Below, one piece after another: positions 8,911-17,367 of a stretch of 33,024 nucleotides of DNA. Under the pieces are notes generated by a model. It was not told where the DNA came from and made no database searches. It worked only from the letters and a program-made list of their open reading frames with translations. Source of the DNA: Myxococcales bacterium (lineage in GTDB: Bacteria > Myxococcota_A > Polyangia > Polyangiales > Ga0077539); the NCBI GenBank assembly GCA_030652255.1, contig JAUSAZ010000102.1:1-33024 (forward strand). The letters are read 5' to 3'. The translations under genes were made by a program, and so were the position numbers. Position 1 is the stretch's first letter; each line of letters begins with the position of its first letter.

Positions 8911-11093
8911 AGCCCCTCGCCCTCGCCCTCCCGCTCGTCCTCGCCGCGCTCGGCGTCGGCTGCGCCAACACCTCCATCTCCCGCGGGGCCTTCTCGCTCA
9001 GCACCCCCGCCTCCGACGCCGTCGTGCTCGCCGCCGTCGCCGACCGCGTGCGCGCCGCCGCGCCCGCCAGCCTGCCCCCCGTCGCCGCCATCGTCGCCGA
9101 CGACCCCGCGCAGGGGCTCAGCATCGTCGACCTCGGCACCGGCGCCCTCGTCGGCCGCGTCCAGGCCCCCATCGCCTCGCGCCCCGTCGTCGCGGGCGAC
9201 CTCGTCGTGGCCCGCGTCGCGGGCTCCGTCGTCGCGTGGTCGCTGCAGGGCGCCGAGCGCTGGCGCGTGCCCGACGAGGGCCTCGACCTCGTGGGCGCGA
9301 GCCGCGACGGCGACCGCGTGGCCCTGGTGCTCGGCGGCGCCGGGGTCACCCGCCGCCGCGGGGTCGTGCACGTGGTCACGGCGGGGGACGGCAGCACCGT
9401 CGCGCGCACCGAGATCGCCCACGCCCTCGGGCTGCCCACCCTGGTCGGCGACGACGTCTTCGTCCCCTGGGACGGGCAGAACCTCTCGGTCCTCGACGCC
9501 CGCAGCGGCGACGAGCTCTCTCGCGTGCGCAGCCGCGACGACGTGGTGGGCTTCTCCTTCCGCGAGGGCCACGCGGTCTACTACGGCGCCCGCGCGCTCT
9601 ACCGCCTCGGCGCCGAGGCGGCCTCGGGCACCGCCGCGGGCACCCCCCACTACCAGCCCCGGCCCGACGAGCTCCCGGGCTCCGCGCCCTTCGCCCTCGA
9701 CGCGTACACCTCCCTCCGCGCGGGCGTCGACGCGCGCGAGCGGGTGCGCCTCGCGTGGCGCCCCGACCCCGCGCTGCCCGGCGTGGCCCTCCTGCACAAC
9801 ACCGTCTTCGCGCTCTACCACCGCGACGTGTTCGCCCTCGACGCCACCACCGGTGCGCTGCGCTGGGCGTTCGTGAGCCCGCACGACCTCGCCGGCGTCG
9901 CCGTGGTGCGCGCCGGTCTCGTGGTCGTCGACGACCACGGCGGGGCCTCGCTCCTGGCGCCCGACGACGGCCGCGCGCGCTGGCGCCAGGCGCTGCCCGT
10001 CGGGGGGCCGCAGGCGGTGCTGCAGCTCCCCGCGGACTTCGCCCCGGCGCCCAACACCGACGACCCGCCGCGCACCCTGGTGGAGTCCCTGCTCGTGGCC
10101 GCGGGCGGCTCCGACGCGCGCCTCCTGCCCGCCCAGCGCTTCGCGGCGCAGCGCCTCGCCGCGCTCCCGGGCGCGCCGGCCACCGCGGCGCTGGTGTCCA
10201 TCCTCACGCGCCGCGGGCTCTCCCCTGAGCTGCGCGCGGTGGTGGGCGAAGGCCTCGTGGGGCGCACCGAGGGCACCGACGCCATGATCGAGGCGCTCGA
10301 GCTGCACTACGACTACGTGCGCGGCGTGGACGTCCCCCCGGTGGGCTTCCTGGCGCGCGCGCTCGCCGCGGCGCACGAGCGGCGCGCGGTGTCCTCGCTG
10401 GTGTCGCACCTCTTCGACCCCGCGACCCCCACGGACGACCTCGCCCCCATCGTCGTGGCGCTGCGCGAGCTCGGCGACCCGTCCTCCGTGCAGGCCCTCG
10501 CGGACTTCGTGCGCCTCTACCACGCCGACGTCGGCGCCGTGGCGCCGGTGGGCGGCGGCGACGCCATCATCGAGCGCGACATCACCGACCAGGGCCACCT
10601 CAACGCCGCCGTCGAGCAGGCCATCGAGACCATCGCCCGCGCGGGCGGCGCGCCGGAGCGCGCGCTGCTCGACCGGGTGCGCGCCCACCCGGCGGCCCCG
10701 GAGACGGTGCGCGTCGCCGCGTCGCGGGTGCGCGACGGCGCCCCCCCGGAGGCGCCCCCTGGAGATGCCGCGGCCACGGGTGACGGCGCGGCCCCCGGCG
10801 CGGGCACCGACATGACCTTCGGCGCGCCCGCGGGGCGCCTCGGGCCCGACGCCATCGACGGCGCGATGTCCGCGCGGCGCCCGGAGGTGCTCGCGTGCCT
10901 GCGCAACACCCCGTCGCGGCCCGCGCAGCTGCGGGTGCAGTTTCGCTACGACGGCGACGGGCGGGTGAGCAACGTGTCGGTGATGCCCGCGGCCTTCCAG
11001 GCCTGCGTGGCGCCCATCGTCGCGGCGGTGCAGCTCCCCACCTCGCTCGCGGTGCGCGAGCTCGGCACCTGGATCTGCCCCACCGCCAACTGA
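8907..11093 (+). CDS. Lipoprotein with PQQ-like beta-propeller and AgmX/PglI-like C-terminus
   Basis: This 728-residue protein has a lipoprotein signal with the lipidated cysteine at C19 (LGVGC). Residues of about 60-360 contain beta-propeller blades of the PQQ/quinoprotein type (VFALDATTGALRW; LSVLDARSGDEL; LLAPDDGRARWRQ), as in BamB. Next come helical HEAT-like repeats (about 400-600), an Ala/Pro/Gly-rich linker, and a C-terminal domain of about 85 residues with the MSARRPEVLACLRN ... VQFRYDGDGRVSNV ... FQACVAPIV layout. That layout resembles the AgmX/PglI-type C-terminal domain of Myxococcus motility proteins. It is coupled to the upstream HEAT protein by a 4-nt overlap. An envelope-assembly or trafficking role is inference. 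There is no methanol-dehydrogenase-type catalytic context, so a real PQQ enzyme is unlikely. Confidence 0.88.
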   Translation: MKPLALALPLVLAALGVGCANTSISRGAFSLSTPASDAVVLAAVADRVRAAAPASLPPVAAIVADDPAQGLSIVDLGTGALVGRVQAPIASRPVVAGDLVVARVAGSVVAWSLQGAERWRVPDEGLDLVGASRDGDRVALVLGGAGVTRRRGVVHVVTAGDGSTVARTEIAHALGLPTLVGDDVFVPWDGQNLSVLDARSGDELSRVRSRDDVVGFSFREGHAVYYGARALYRLGAEAASGTAAGTPHYQPRPDELPGSAPFALDAYTSLRAGVDARERVRLAWRPDPALPGVALLHNTVFALYHRDVFALDATTGALRWAFVSPHDLAGVAVVRAGLVVVDDHGGASLLAPDDGRARWRQALPVGGPQAVLQLPADFAPAPNTDDPPRTLVESLLVAAGGSDARLLPAQRFAAQRLAALPGAPATAALVSILTRRGLSPELRAVVGEGLVGRTEGTDAMIEALELHYDYVRGVDVPPVGFLARALAAAHERRAVSSLVSHLFDPATPTDDLAPIVVALRELGDPSSVQALADFVRLYHADVGAVAPVGGGDAIIERDITDQGHLNAAVEQAIETIARAGGAPERALLDRVRAHPAAPETVRVAASRVRDGAPPEAPPGDAAATGDGAAPGAGTDMTFGAPAGRLGPDAIDGAMSARRPEVLACLRNTPSRPAQLRVQFRYDGDGRVSNVSVMPAAFQACVAPIVAAVQLPTSLAVRELGTWICPTAN

Positions 11094-11097
11094 TCGG

Positions 11098-11628
11098 TCA
11101 GAAGTAGTAGCGGACGTGGAAGGCGCCGCCGATGCCGAAGCCCAGGCCGACGCCGTTGTTGTTGACGACGGCGAGCCGGGGCACGGCCTCGAAGGCGAGG
11201 TCGAGGGGAATGGTCTTGAACTGCACCGCGAGGCCGATGGGCAGCTCGAGGCCGAGGGCGAAGCTGTCGTAGTTGCCGAAGCCCGCGTAGAGGCCGGGGC
11301 CGATGTAGAACCCGAGGTCGGCGGTGCCGCCGCGGATGAGCGTCGCCGGGTGGAAGAGGTAGTCCGCCCGGAGGAAGATCCCGCTGCTGTTGTCGACGTA
11401 GTCGCGCCCGAAGCGCCCGTTGCGGTACCAGAACGACAGCACGAACTGGAGCGACGTGGTCTGCGACGTGAAGTACTGCGCCGAGAGGCCGACGTCGGGG
11501 TAGCCGAGCGCCAGGCCGAGCCCGAAGCGCCGGGCGCCGCCGACCTGCGCGTGGGCGTCGGTAGGGGCGGCGAGGCAGATCGCGACGGCGGTCGCAGCGG
11601 ACACCAGGAGGCCAGTGGATTTCTTCAT
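11098..11628 (-). CDS. Outer-membrane beta-barrel protein
   Basis: This 176-residue protein has a Sec signal peptide (MKKSTGLLVSAA..., likely cleavage after DAHA). The mature part alternates polar and hydrophobic residues in amphipathic strands rich in Gly, Tyr and Phe. It ends in FHVRYYF, a terminal Phe as in proteins inserted by the BAM complex. A small outer-membrane barrel is therefore likely, though no specific family is recognised. The ATG at 11628 was chosen because it starts the signal peptide and has GAGGA 7 nt upstream; the frame is open further but has no signal there. It converges on the propeller lipoprotein with a 4-bp gap and is divergent from the universal stress protein. Confidence 0.85.
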   Translation of the reverse strand: MKKSTGLLVSAATAVAICLAAPTDAHAQVGGARRFGLGLALGYPDVGLSAQYFTSQTTSLQFVLSFWYRNGRFGRDYVDNSSGIFLRADYLFHPATLIRGGTADLGFYIGPGLYAGFGNYDSFALGLELPIGLAVQFKTIPLDLAFEAVPRLAVVNNNGVGLGFGIGGAFHVRYYF

Positions 11629-11725
11629 CGGCGCATCCTCTAGGGCAACGCGCGGGTTGCGCAATAGCGATCTTTCGCGCGCCGCGGGTGCGATTCGCGG
11701 CGCCCATGTGGGCACGATGTTCTGG

Positions 11726-11751
11726 TAGGTTCGGCCGTCGTTTCCAGGAGG
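11726..11751 (+). promoter_or_regulatory. Candidate -10 and strong ribosome-binding site of the stress protein
   Basis: TGGTAGGTT at 11723-11731 is an extended -10-like sequence. AGGAGG at 11746-11751 lies 8 nt before the GTG at 11760. The ribosome-binding site fixes that GTG as the start and rejects the upstream in-frame start at 11688. Confidence 0.5.
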
Positions 11752-11759
11752 TGTCTGCC

Positions 11760-12188
11760 GTGTTCAAGAAGTTGGTCGTCGGTGTGGATTTTTCGGAGCA
11801 TAGCGACCGCGCGGTGAAGGCCGCGCTCCAGGTGGCGCGCAGCGTGGGCGGCTCGGTCGTGCTGGTGGGCGTCATCCCCTCGCCGTCGGAGATCGTCCCC
11901 TCGGGCAACTCGGAAGACCAGGTCACCGGCATCGAGCACCGCATGCGCGAGCTCGCGGCCGAGCTGTCGAAGTCCTCGGGGGTCTCCGTCGACTACGGCG
12001 TCGAGGTGGGCCATGACCCCGCCGGGGCGCTCACCCGCTTCGTCGCCACCTGGGGCGGCGACGCGCTCGTCGTGGGCACCAGCGCGCGCACGGGCCTCAA
12101 CCGCGTGCTCGTGGGCTCCATCGCCGAGCGCGTGCTGCGCTCGTCCACGGTGCCCGTGCTCGTCATCGGCCCCAGCGTCGCGATCTGA
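11760..12188 (+). CDS. Universal stress protein (UspA family)
   Basis: This 142-residue single-domain cytoplasmic protein is of the usual length for the family. The N-terminal strand reads FKKLVVGVDFSEHSDRAV, with the conserved D after VGV. The C-terminal half has the nucleotide-binding pattern VGTSARTGLNRVLVGSIAER (GxxxRxG...x-GS), so it is probably the ATP-binding type. It ends with the typical STVPVLVI strand. Such proteins aid survival under stress, but the exact role here is not known. The start is the GTG with an AGGAGG site. It converges with the next gene with an 18-bp gap and has no operon partner. Confidence 0.93.
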   Translation: MFKKLVVGVDFSEHSDRAVKAALQVARSVGGSVVLVGVIPSPSEIVPSGNSEDQVTGIEHRMRELAAELSKSSGVSVDYGVEVGHDPAGALTRFVATWGGDALVVGTSARTGLNRVLVGSIAERVLRSSTVPVLVIGPSVAI

Positions 12189-12206
12189 TCGCCCGCGCGC
12201 TGCGCC

Positions 12207-13463
12207 TCAGGGCGCCCCCGCGTCGGCGGGCGCCACCGGCAGCGCCGCGCTCCACAACAGCCTCTGGGTGCCGCCGTCGAGGGTCTCGATCCACGACGCC
12301 TGCACCGTGCCGTCGGCCGCCAGCAGCGCCCGCAGCGAGGACACCGCGCCCAGCGGCGAGGTGATCACGCTGCGCGACACCGACGGGCGCTCGGGCGACG
12401 ACCACGCGCGCATCACGAGCTGCGCCCGGGCCTGCGCGCCGTCGGCCCCGAGGGCCAGCGCGCCGCCGCCCTTGGGGAGCCCCACCAGCCACGGCGAGCC
12501 GTCGCTCTGGAACCACCCCGTGTTGGCCGTGCCCCAGCGGTCGCCGTCGAGCTCGTAGGTGTTGAAGGCCGCGCGCCGCGGGCCCGCGCCCGGCGCCGCG
12601 GGGTTGGTCGTGGTGAGCGACCAGGCCGCGAGGAAGCGCCCTCCCCCGAGCGGCACCGCCATCGCCGCGCGGTTGTCCCCGAGCAGCACCCTGAACGGCG
12701 GCCGGAACATCGTCGTCGTCACCCCCGCGTCGGAGGTGACCGACGCCGACGCCGAGGCCATCACGTCCGTCGCCCCCTCGCCCACGGACCCGCGCGCGGG
12801 GCCCGTCCAGGTGACCAGCAGCGCGTCGCCCGGCGCCGGGTCGACCGCCACGCTCACCTGGTCGAGCCCGCAGGTGTCGGCCACCGGCCGCGACGCGCTC
12901 CACCCCGCCTCGGTGCGCACCCGGTGCCGGAGCTGTGACCCGCTCGCGCACGACCCGCCCGGGATCGCGTAGACCACGTGCAGCGCCCCGGTCGACCCGA
13001 CCCCCATGCTCGCCAGGCTCGGCGGCTCGCTGCCCTGCAACGTCACGGGCTCCGGGACGGTCCACGCCGCCCCGAGGAAGCGCCGGACGTACAGCACCGG
13101 GCCCAGCGCCCCGTCGGCGCGGGTGAGCACCGCGGGCGTGGGCTCGCTGGTGGTCCAGAGCACCGACTCGGAGCTCGCGCCCGCGGGCACCGCCCACGGG
13201 AAGGCCGCCGTCCAGGTGATGCCGTTGCGCTCCGCCACGCTCACCGCGGTCGCCCCGTCGGCGCGCGCCGCGGTCAGCACCAGGAAGGTGCGCCCCCCGG
13301 CGGCCGCCACCGGCCACGCCGAGCTCAGCGCCCCGTCGGCGCGCTGCTGCACCACCTGCGGCGCGCCGAAGCGCCACCGGGCGTTGGGGTCTTCCCCGGG
13401 CGCCCCGCACGCCGCGAAGCCCAGGCACCCCAACCCCACCCACGCCGACCGGAGAGCACCCAC
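12207..13463 (-). CDS. Lipoprotein, beta-propeller-like, unknown function
   Basis: This 418-residue protein has a short lipoprotein signal (MGALRSAWVGLGCLGFAAC, lipidated Cys about residue 19). The rest is beta-rich with recurring W-x-x-P/L and V-x-W patterns (AWPVAAAGGRTFLVLTAA; LLVTWTGPARG; FLAAWSLTTT; VQASWIETLDGG), which suggests repeated propeller blades. I do not recognise a family. The GTG at 13463 was chosen because AGGGG lies about 11 nt upstream and the signal peptide then has normal length. A longer in-frame start at 13496 would overlap the upstream protease gene by 23 nt and push the signal inward. It lies 10 bp after the HtrA-like gene and is probably co-transcribed with it. A role as partner or substrate adaptor of the protease is speculation. 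Confidence 0.78.
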   Translation of the reverse strand: MGALRSAWVGLGCLGFAACGAPGEDPNARWRFGAPQVVQQRADGALSSAWPVAAAGGRTFLVLTAARADGATAVSVAERNGITWTAAFPWAVPAGASSESVLWTTSEPTPAVLTRADGALGPVLYVRRFLGAAWTVPEPVTLQGSEPPSLASMGVGSTGALHVVYAIPGGSCASGSQLRHRVRTEAGWSASRPVADTCGLDQVSVAVDPAPGDALLVTWTGPARGSVGEGATDVMASASASVTSDAGVTTTMFRPPFRVLLGDNRAAMAVPLGGGRFLAAWSLTTTNPAAPGAGPRRAAFNTYELDGDRWGTANTGWFQSDGSPWLVGLPKGGGALALGADGAQARAQLVMRAWSSPERPSVSRSVITSPLGAVSSLRALLAADGTVQASWIETLDGGTQRLLWSAALPVAPADAGAP

Positions 13464-13473
13464 GATTTCACCC

Positions 13474-14895
13474 CTACTGCGTATTGCCGATGGCAAGGCC
13501 CACGTACTCCTGCGACGCCCCGCGCCGCACGAGGAACACCGCGCGCCCGTCCCGCGCCGCCGCCACCACGTCGTCGGTGCCGCGCACCGGGCGCCGGTCG
13601 GCCTCCAGGATGACGTCGCCGGGTCGCAGCCCCGCCTGGTCGGCCGCCCCGCCGCGCTGCACGCCCATGATCACCACCGCCCCGTCGGACTGGAGCCCCA
13701 GCCGCGCGGCGTAGGCCGGCGGCAGCGTGTCGATGGTGATCCCGAAGCCCGTCGGGCCCGGGGTGGGCGGCGGCGGCGGCGGCGGCGCGGCGGGCGGCGG
13801 CGACTCCCCCGGCCGCAGCCGGGTGGTCAGCGTCACGTCGCGCGCCTGTCCCTCGCGCAGGGTGCCCAGCACGATGCGCTCGCCGGGGGCGCGGGTGGCC
13901 ATGAGCCGGGCGATGTCGTTGCGGCCGTGCACCGCCCGGCCGTCGACCGACACGATCACGTCCGAGGGGCGCAGCCCCGCCGCGGCCGCCGGGCTGTCGG
14001 GCAGCACCACGCTGACCAGCGCCCCGCTGCCTGCCGCGCCGAAGGAGGCCAGGTCGGGGGTGAGGTCCTGCGTGTCGAGGCCCGTCCAGCCGCGGGTCAC
14101 GCGCCCGGTGGCGAGCACCTGCCGCACCACCTGCTGAACCAGCCGCGACGACACCGCGAAGCCGATGCCCTGCCCGCGGCCCACCACCATGGTGTTGATG
14201 CCGAGCACCTCGCCGCGGATGTTGACCAGCGCGCCGCCGGAGTTGCCCGGGTTGATGCTCGCGTCGGTCTGGAGGTAGTCCTCGACCTCGTTCATGCCGA
14301 GGCCGCCGCGCCCGGTGGCGGAGACCACCCCGTGGGTGACCGTGGCCTCGAGGCCGAAGGGCGCGCCGATGGCCAGCACCCACTCGCCCACCCGCGCGGC
14401 GTCGCTGTCGGCGAAGCCCGCCGTCGGCAGCGAGCGCGCCTCGATCTTCACCACCGCGAGGTCGGCCGAGGGGTCGCTGCCGAGCACGCGCCCGGCGAAG
14501 GTGCGCCCGTCGCGGAGGTGCACCTGGATGCGCGTGGCGCCCTCCACCACGTGGTGGTTGGTGACGATCACGCCGTCCTCGCGGATGAGCACCCCGGAGC
14601 CACTGCCGTGGCGCCGCTGCGGCTCCTCCGGAGGCGCGCCCCAGAAGCCCGGGGCGTTGTAGAGCATCACGTCCGTGCGCCGGGTGAACTCCACGTAGAG
14701 CGTCACCACCGCGGGCAGCGTGCGCGACGCCACCTCGCTGAACACCAGGCCCAGGTTGATGGCTGAGTCGACCGCGGGCGGCGGCGCGCGGGGCGGCGGC
14801 GCGCGGGGCGGCGCGGGGGGACGGGGCTGCGCGCCGGACGAGGCGAGGGCGAAGGTGAGCGCGAGGGAGGCGGAGAGCAGCGGGCGCCAGCGCAT
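13474..14895 (-). CDS. HtrA/DegP-like serine protease with two PDZ domains
   Basis: This 473-residue periplasmic protease should degrade or refold damaged envelope proteins. A signal peptide (about residues 1-22) is followed by a proline-rich linker with RAPPP repeats (about 24-40). The trypsin-like domain carries the triad H115 (TNHHVVEG), D145 (SADLAVVK) and S219 (NPGNSGGALV), all intact. PDZ1 spans about 265-360. A second proline-rich linker comes next, then PDZ2 (about 385-465, GLRPGDVILEADRRPV). The architecture is that of DegP/DegQ. The ATG at 14895 is supported by a TAGGCT hexamer ending 6 nt upstream, which would give a leaderless mRNA. A lipoprotein gene follows after 10 bp. Confidence 0.93.
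   Translation of the reverse strand: MRWRPLLSASLALTFALASSGAQPRPPAPPRAPPPRAPPPAVDSAINLGLVFSEVASRTLPAVVTLYVEFTRRTDVMLYNAPGFWGAPPEEPQRRHGSGSGVLIREDGVIVTNHHVVEGATRIQVHLRDGRTFAGRVLGSDPSADLAVVKIEARSLPTAGFADSDAARVGEWVLAIGAPFGLEATVTHGVVSATGRGGLGMNEVEDYLQTDASINPGNSGGALVNIRGEVLGINTMVVGRGQGIGFAVSSRLVQQVVRQVLATGRVTRGWTGLDTQDLTPDLASFGAAGSGALVSVVLPDSPAAAAGLRPSDVIVSVDGRAVHGRNDIARLMATRAPGERIVLGTLREGQARDVTLTTRLRPGESPPPAAPPPPPPPTPGPTGFGITIDTLPPAYAARLGLQSDGAVVIMGVQRGGAADQAGLRPGDVILEADRRPVRGTDDVVAAARDGRAVFLVRRGASQEYVGLAIGNTQ
14777..14816. repeat. 15-bp in-frame tandem repeat in the protease gene
   Basis: Two identical 15-bp units (14777-14791 and 14792-14806) plus a partial third encode the RAPPP repeats of the proline-rich linker, read on the minus strand. 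Because the unit is a multiple of three, slippage would change linker length without breaking the frame. Confidence 0.85.
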
Positions 14896-14901
14896 GGGCG
14901 G

Positions 14902-14907
14902 AGCCTA
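14902..14907 (-). promoter_or_regulatory. Candidate -10 element (TAGGCT) of the protease gene
   Basis: On the minus strand TAGGCT ends 6 nt before the ATG at 14895, so transcription would start at or next to the first base of the coding sequence. No good -35 is seen. It is part of the recurring TAnnnT pattern described in the findings. Confidence 0.35.
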
Positions 14908-14949
14908 CGACGACCGCGGCGCGATGGCTGTACCCCTGCGAAGGAGGGG

Positions 14950-17226
14950 CTACGGAATCGGGGTGAAGCGGGTGCGCGCGTTGGAGACGATGGCGCAGGA
15001 GTTCCGCGATGCGCAGGGGCCGAAGGCGCGGGTGCCGTCGGGGCTCTCGATGCCGACGGTGTTGGCCACCACGCCGGACATCGCGCCGTAGGCGAAGTCG
15101 ATGACGCCGCTGCCCTCGTGGAGGATGATCTCGTAGTTGAGGGCGCTGGTCCCGGAGTAGTAGCGGGAGCCCGCCCACTGCGCGACCCAGCGGCGGGAGG
15201 GCGCCGTGCCCACGGTGGCGACGCAGACCCCGGTCGAGCTCAGGACCTGGTCGGCCCACTGCGGCGCGAGCACGCTGTTGGGGAGCGACGAGCTGGGGAT
15301 GGTCCCGCTCAGCGCGACCCAGCCCGAGGAGGTGTCGAGCTGGGCGTTGCCGTTGGAGCTGATGTAGATCCGCGCGCCGCTGGCGACCGGAGCGCCCCAC
15401 CAGCGGGTGGCGAAGGGCAGCGTCACCATCGCCGTGCCGTCGTCGGTCGACTGGAGCACGCGCACCGAGCCGGGCGCGCCGCACGCGTCGACGTAGGGGA
15501 CCGCCGACGCCGTGAGGGACGAGTCCACGGCGTAGTTGGGGCCGCCGCCGCACGCGCCCGCGATGCACCACTGCCCCCCGATGCAGGTGCGGCCGCAGGC
15601 GCCGCAGTGGGCGGGGTCGCTGTTGAGGTCGACGCACGCGCCGGTGCACGCGGTCTGCCCCGCCGGGCACGCGAGGCCGCACACGCCGGCGTTGCAGCTC
15701 TCGCCCGCAGCGCAGGCGCGCCCGCACATGCCGCAGTGGGCCGTGCTGGTCTGCAGGTCGGTGCACGCGCCGGAGCACATGGTGTCGATGGGCCGGCACG
15801 GCAGCGTCGGGCCGGTGATGGTCGCGTCGCAGTAGCCGACGGTCTCCATGCTGCCGGCGCGAAACTGCGACGAGCCCTCGTGGTGGAAGTACCATCGGCG
15901 CCAGAGGGGCGAGACCGTGAAGGAGCACATGTCCGACAGGGCCGTGAAGGTGGCGAGGGTGCTCACGGTCCCTTCGGGCACGCGCATGCGGGCGATGGCC
16001 GTCCCGCTCTGCACGTAGTCGACGTAGAGCGCCCCACCGTAGAACTCCGCCACGCCCCAGATCGCCCAGCTCTCGCACGCGGCGCGGGGGGTGGGCATCG
16101 CGACGGCGCCGAGGTCGATGACGGCGCCGCTCGGCAGGCTGACGTGCCACGCGCGGCCGCCGCCCATGAGGACGATGCGCTCGTAGCCCGAGAAGATCCC
16201 GACGCTCCCGGTGGCCGGCAGGGGGATGGGCTGCGAGAGGTTGATCAGCCCGGAGGTGAGCCCGCCCGTCATGGGGTTGAGCTCCATGAGCGAGGTGATC
16301 GTCCCGCCCATGTCGGTCACCGGGGTCGAGCCGATGGCGAGGGTGTAGAGGGTCCCGGTGGCGAGGTTGCTCACGAGGCCGTCGTAGACGCGCCCCACCG
16401 ACTCGCCGACGAGGGTCTGCAGGTCGAAGCGCCCGGTGCTGACGTCCCCGGAGTAGAAGAGCCGCGCGCCGGAGACGGCGATGCCGCCGCGGTCGTCGCC
16501 GGTCACGGCGACGTGGTCGACGGTGCTGCAGCGGTTGGGCGAGAGGGCCACCTGGAAGCTCGCGCCGGGGATGACGCCCCCGACGCAGCGCCCGAGGGTG
16601 CAGCGCGCCCCGGTGGCGCAGGCGCGGCCGCACATGCCGCAGTGCGCGGCGTCGGTCTGGAGGTTGGCGCACGCGCCGCCGCACACGACCGTGGGCGCCG
16701 CGCAGACCAGGGTGCAGACCCCCGCCACGCACGATTGCCCGGTGGCGCAGGTGCGGCCGCAGCCGCCGCAGTGCGCCGCGCTGGTCTGGGTGTTGACGCA
16801 CGGCCCGGCGCCGCACTCGCTCAGCGGCGCCGCGCAGCGCGGGCCCGTGTCCGCAGGACCCGTATCGACGCCCACGTCGACGGGCCCGCCGAGGTCCACC
16901 GGGGCGCCGCTGTCGACCGGCCCGGTGTCCTCGGGGCCGCCGAGGTCGGTCGGCCCGCCGAGGTCTTCGGGCGGCGGCGGCACGTCGTCCGGGGCGCCAA
17001 CCTCCGGGGGATCGACCGCCGGCGCGTCCTCCTCGATCGGGCCGACGCCGTCGTCCCCGGGCGGCGCCTTCGCGTCGGGGTCGCCGAGGTCGCTCGGGCT
17101 TTCGCCGAGGTCGACCGCGGTCCCTGCGTCCGGCACCGCGCCCCCGTCGATGAGCTGCTGCGCGCACGAGAGGGGGAGCAGCGCGAGGCAGAGGGCGATT
17201 CCACGCAAGGCAGGCCGTCGGTCCAT
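14950..17226 (-). CDS. Cys-rich repeat surface lipoprotein
   Basis: This 758-residue protein has a lipoprotein signal ending at C21 (LPLSC). A long Asp/Gly/Pro-rich, probably extended linker covers about 25-128. Two Cys-rich repeats follow (about 131-171 and 175-214), each of the C-x-x-x-C-x-N/D-L/T-Q-T-x-x-A-HCGxCGRxC-A-x-G-x-x-C type. A beta-rich region spans about 220-470. Two more HCGxCG repeats (about 475-560) and a C-terminal module (about 563-758) with ISSNGNAQL and YEIILHEGSGVIDFAYG motifs complete it. The family is typical of Myxococcota surface proteins, but its function is unknown; disulfide-stabilised binding modules are the likely role. The ATG at 17226 gives a clean signal peptide and lies just after a TAGTTT hexamer, so the in-frame start at 17265 was rejected. 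It is divergent from the lipoprotein at 17368, whose C-terminus looks related. Confidence 0.87.
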   Translation of the reverse strand: MDRRPALRGIALCLALLPLSCAQQLIDGGAVPDAGTAVDLGESPSDLGDPDAKAPPGDDGVGPIEEDAPAVDPPEVGAPDDVPPPPEDLGGPTDLGGPEDTGPVDSGAPVDLGGPVDVGVDTGPADTGPRCAAPLSECGAGPCVNTQTSAAHCGGCGRTCATGQSCVAGVCTLVCAAPTVVCGGACANLQTDAAHCGMCGRACATGARCTLGRCVGGVIPGASFQVALSPNRCSTVDHVAVTGDDRGGIAVSGARLFYSGDVSTGRFDLQTLVGESVGRVYDGLVSNLATGTLYTLAIGSTPVTDMGGTITSLMELNPMTGGLTSGLINLSQPIPLPATGSVGIFSGYERIVLMGGGRAWHVSLPSGAVIDLGAVAMPTPRAACESWAIWGVAEFYGGALYVDYVQSGTAIARMRVPEGTVSTLATFTALSDMCSFTVSPLWRRWYFHHEGSSQFRAGSMETVGYCDATITGPTLPCRPIDTMCSGACTDLQTSTAHCGMCGRACAAGESCNAGVCGLACPAGQTACTGACVDLNSDPAHCGACGRTCIGGQWCIAGACGGGPNYAVDSSLTASAVPYVDACGAPGSVRVLQSTDDGTAMVTLPFATRWWGAPVASGARIYISSNGNAQLDTSSGWVALSGTIPSSSLPNSVLAPQWADQVLSSTGVCVATVGTAPSRRWVAQWAGSRYYSGTSALNYEIILHEGSGVIDFAYGAMSGVVANTVGIESPDGTRAFGPCASRNSCAIVSNARTRFTPIP

Positions 17227-17236
17227 GGCGTAGGCG

Positions 17237-17242
17237 AAACTA
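17237..17242 (-). promoter_or_regulatory. Candidate -10 element (TAGTTT) of the Cys-rich lipoprotein
   Basis: On the minus strand GATAGTTT places a TAnnnT hexamer 10 nt before the ATG at 17226. The predicted transcript start near 17230 leaves a leader of only a few bases and lies downstream of the alternative start at 17265. Confidence 0.4.
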
Positions 17243-17343
17243 TCCCGAAACCGCGGAAAGTACATGACTCCCGTCGCGCGCCGTCACCTCCGCGCGCGCC
17301 TCGCGGCCGCGCGAGGGGTTCCCTTGCGGAGCCGCGGCGGTGG

Positions 17344-17349
17344 TAGCGT
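17344..17349 (+). promoter_or_regulatory. Candidate -10 element (TAGCGT) of the modular lipoprotein
   Basis: TGGTAGCGT at 17341-17349 is nearly identical to the element before the TPR gene (TGATAGCGT at 2913). It lies 18 nt before the ATG at 17368. A TTGCGG at 17324-17329 is a possible -35, though its 14-bp spacing is short. Confidence 0.4.
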
Positions 17350-17367
17350 GCGCTCGGGTCCCACTCC

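Noticed and set aside
8907..11093. PQQ-dependent dehydrogenase
   Set aside because: Propeller blades are present, but the lipobox, HEAT-like part and AgmX-like end point to a BamB-like scaffold, not an enzyme.
13325..17167. A 1,280-codon minus-strand frame across the protease and Cys-rich lipoprotein genes
   Set aside because: It spans two supported genes in another frame and has no recognisable motif.
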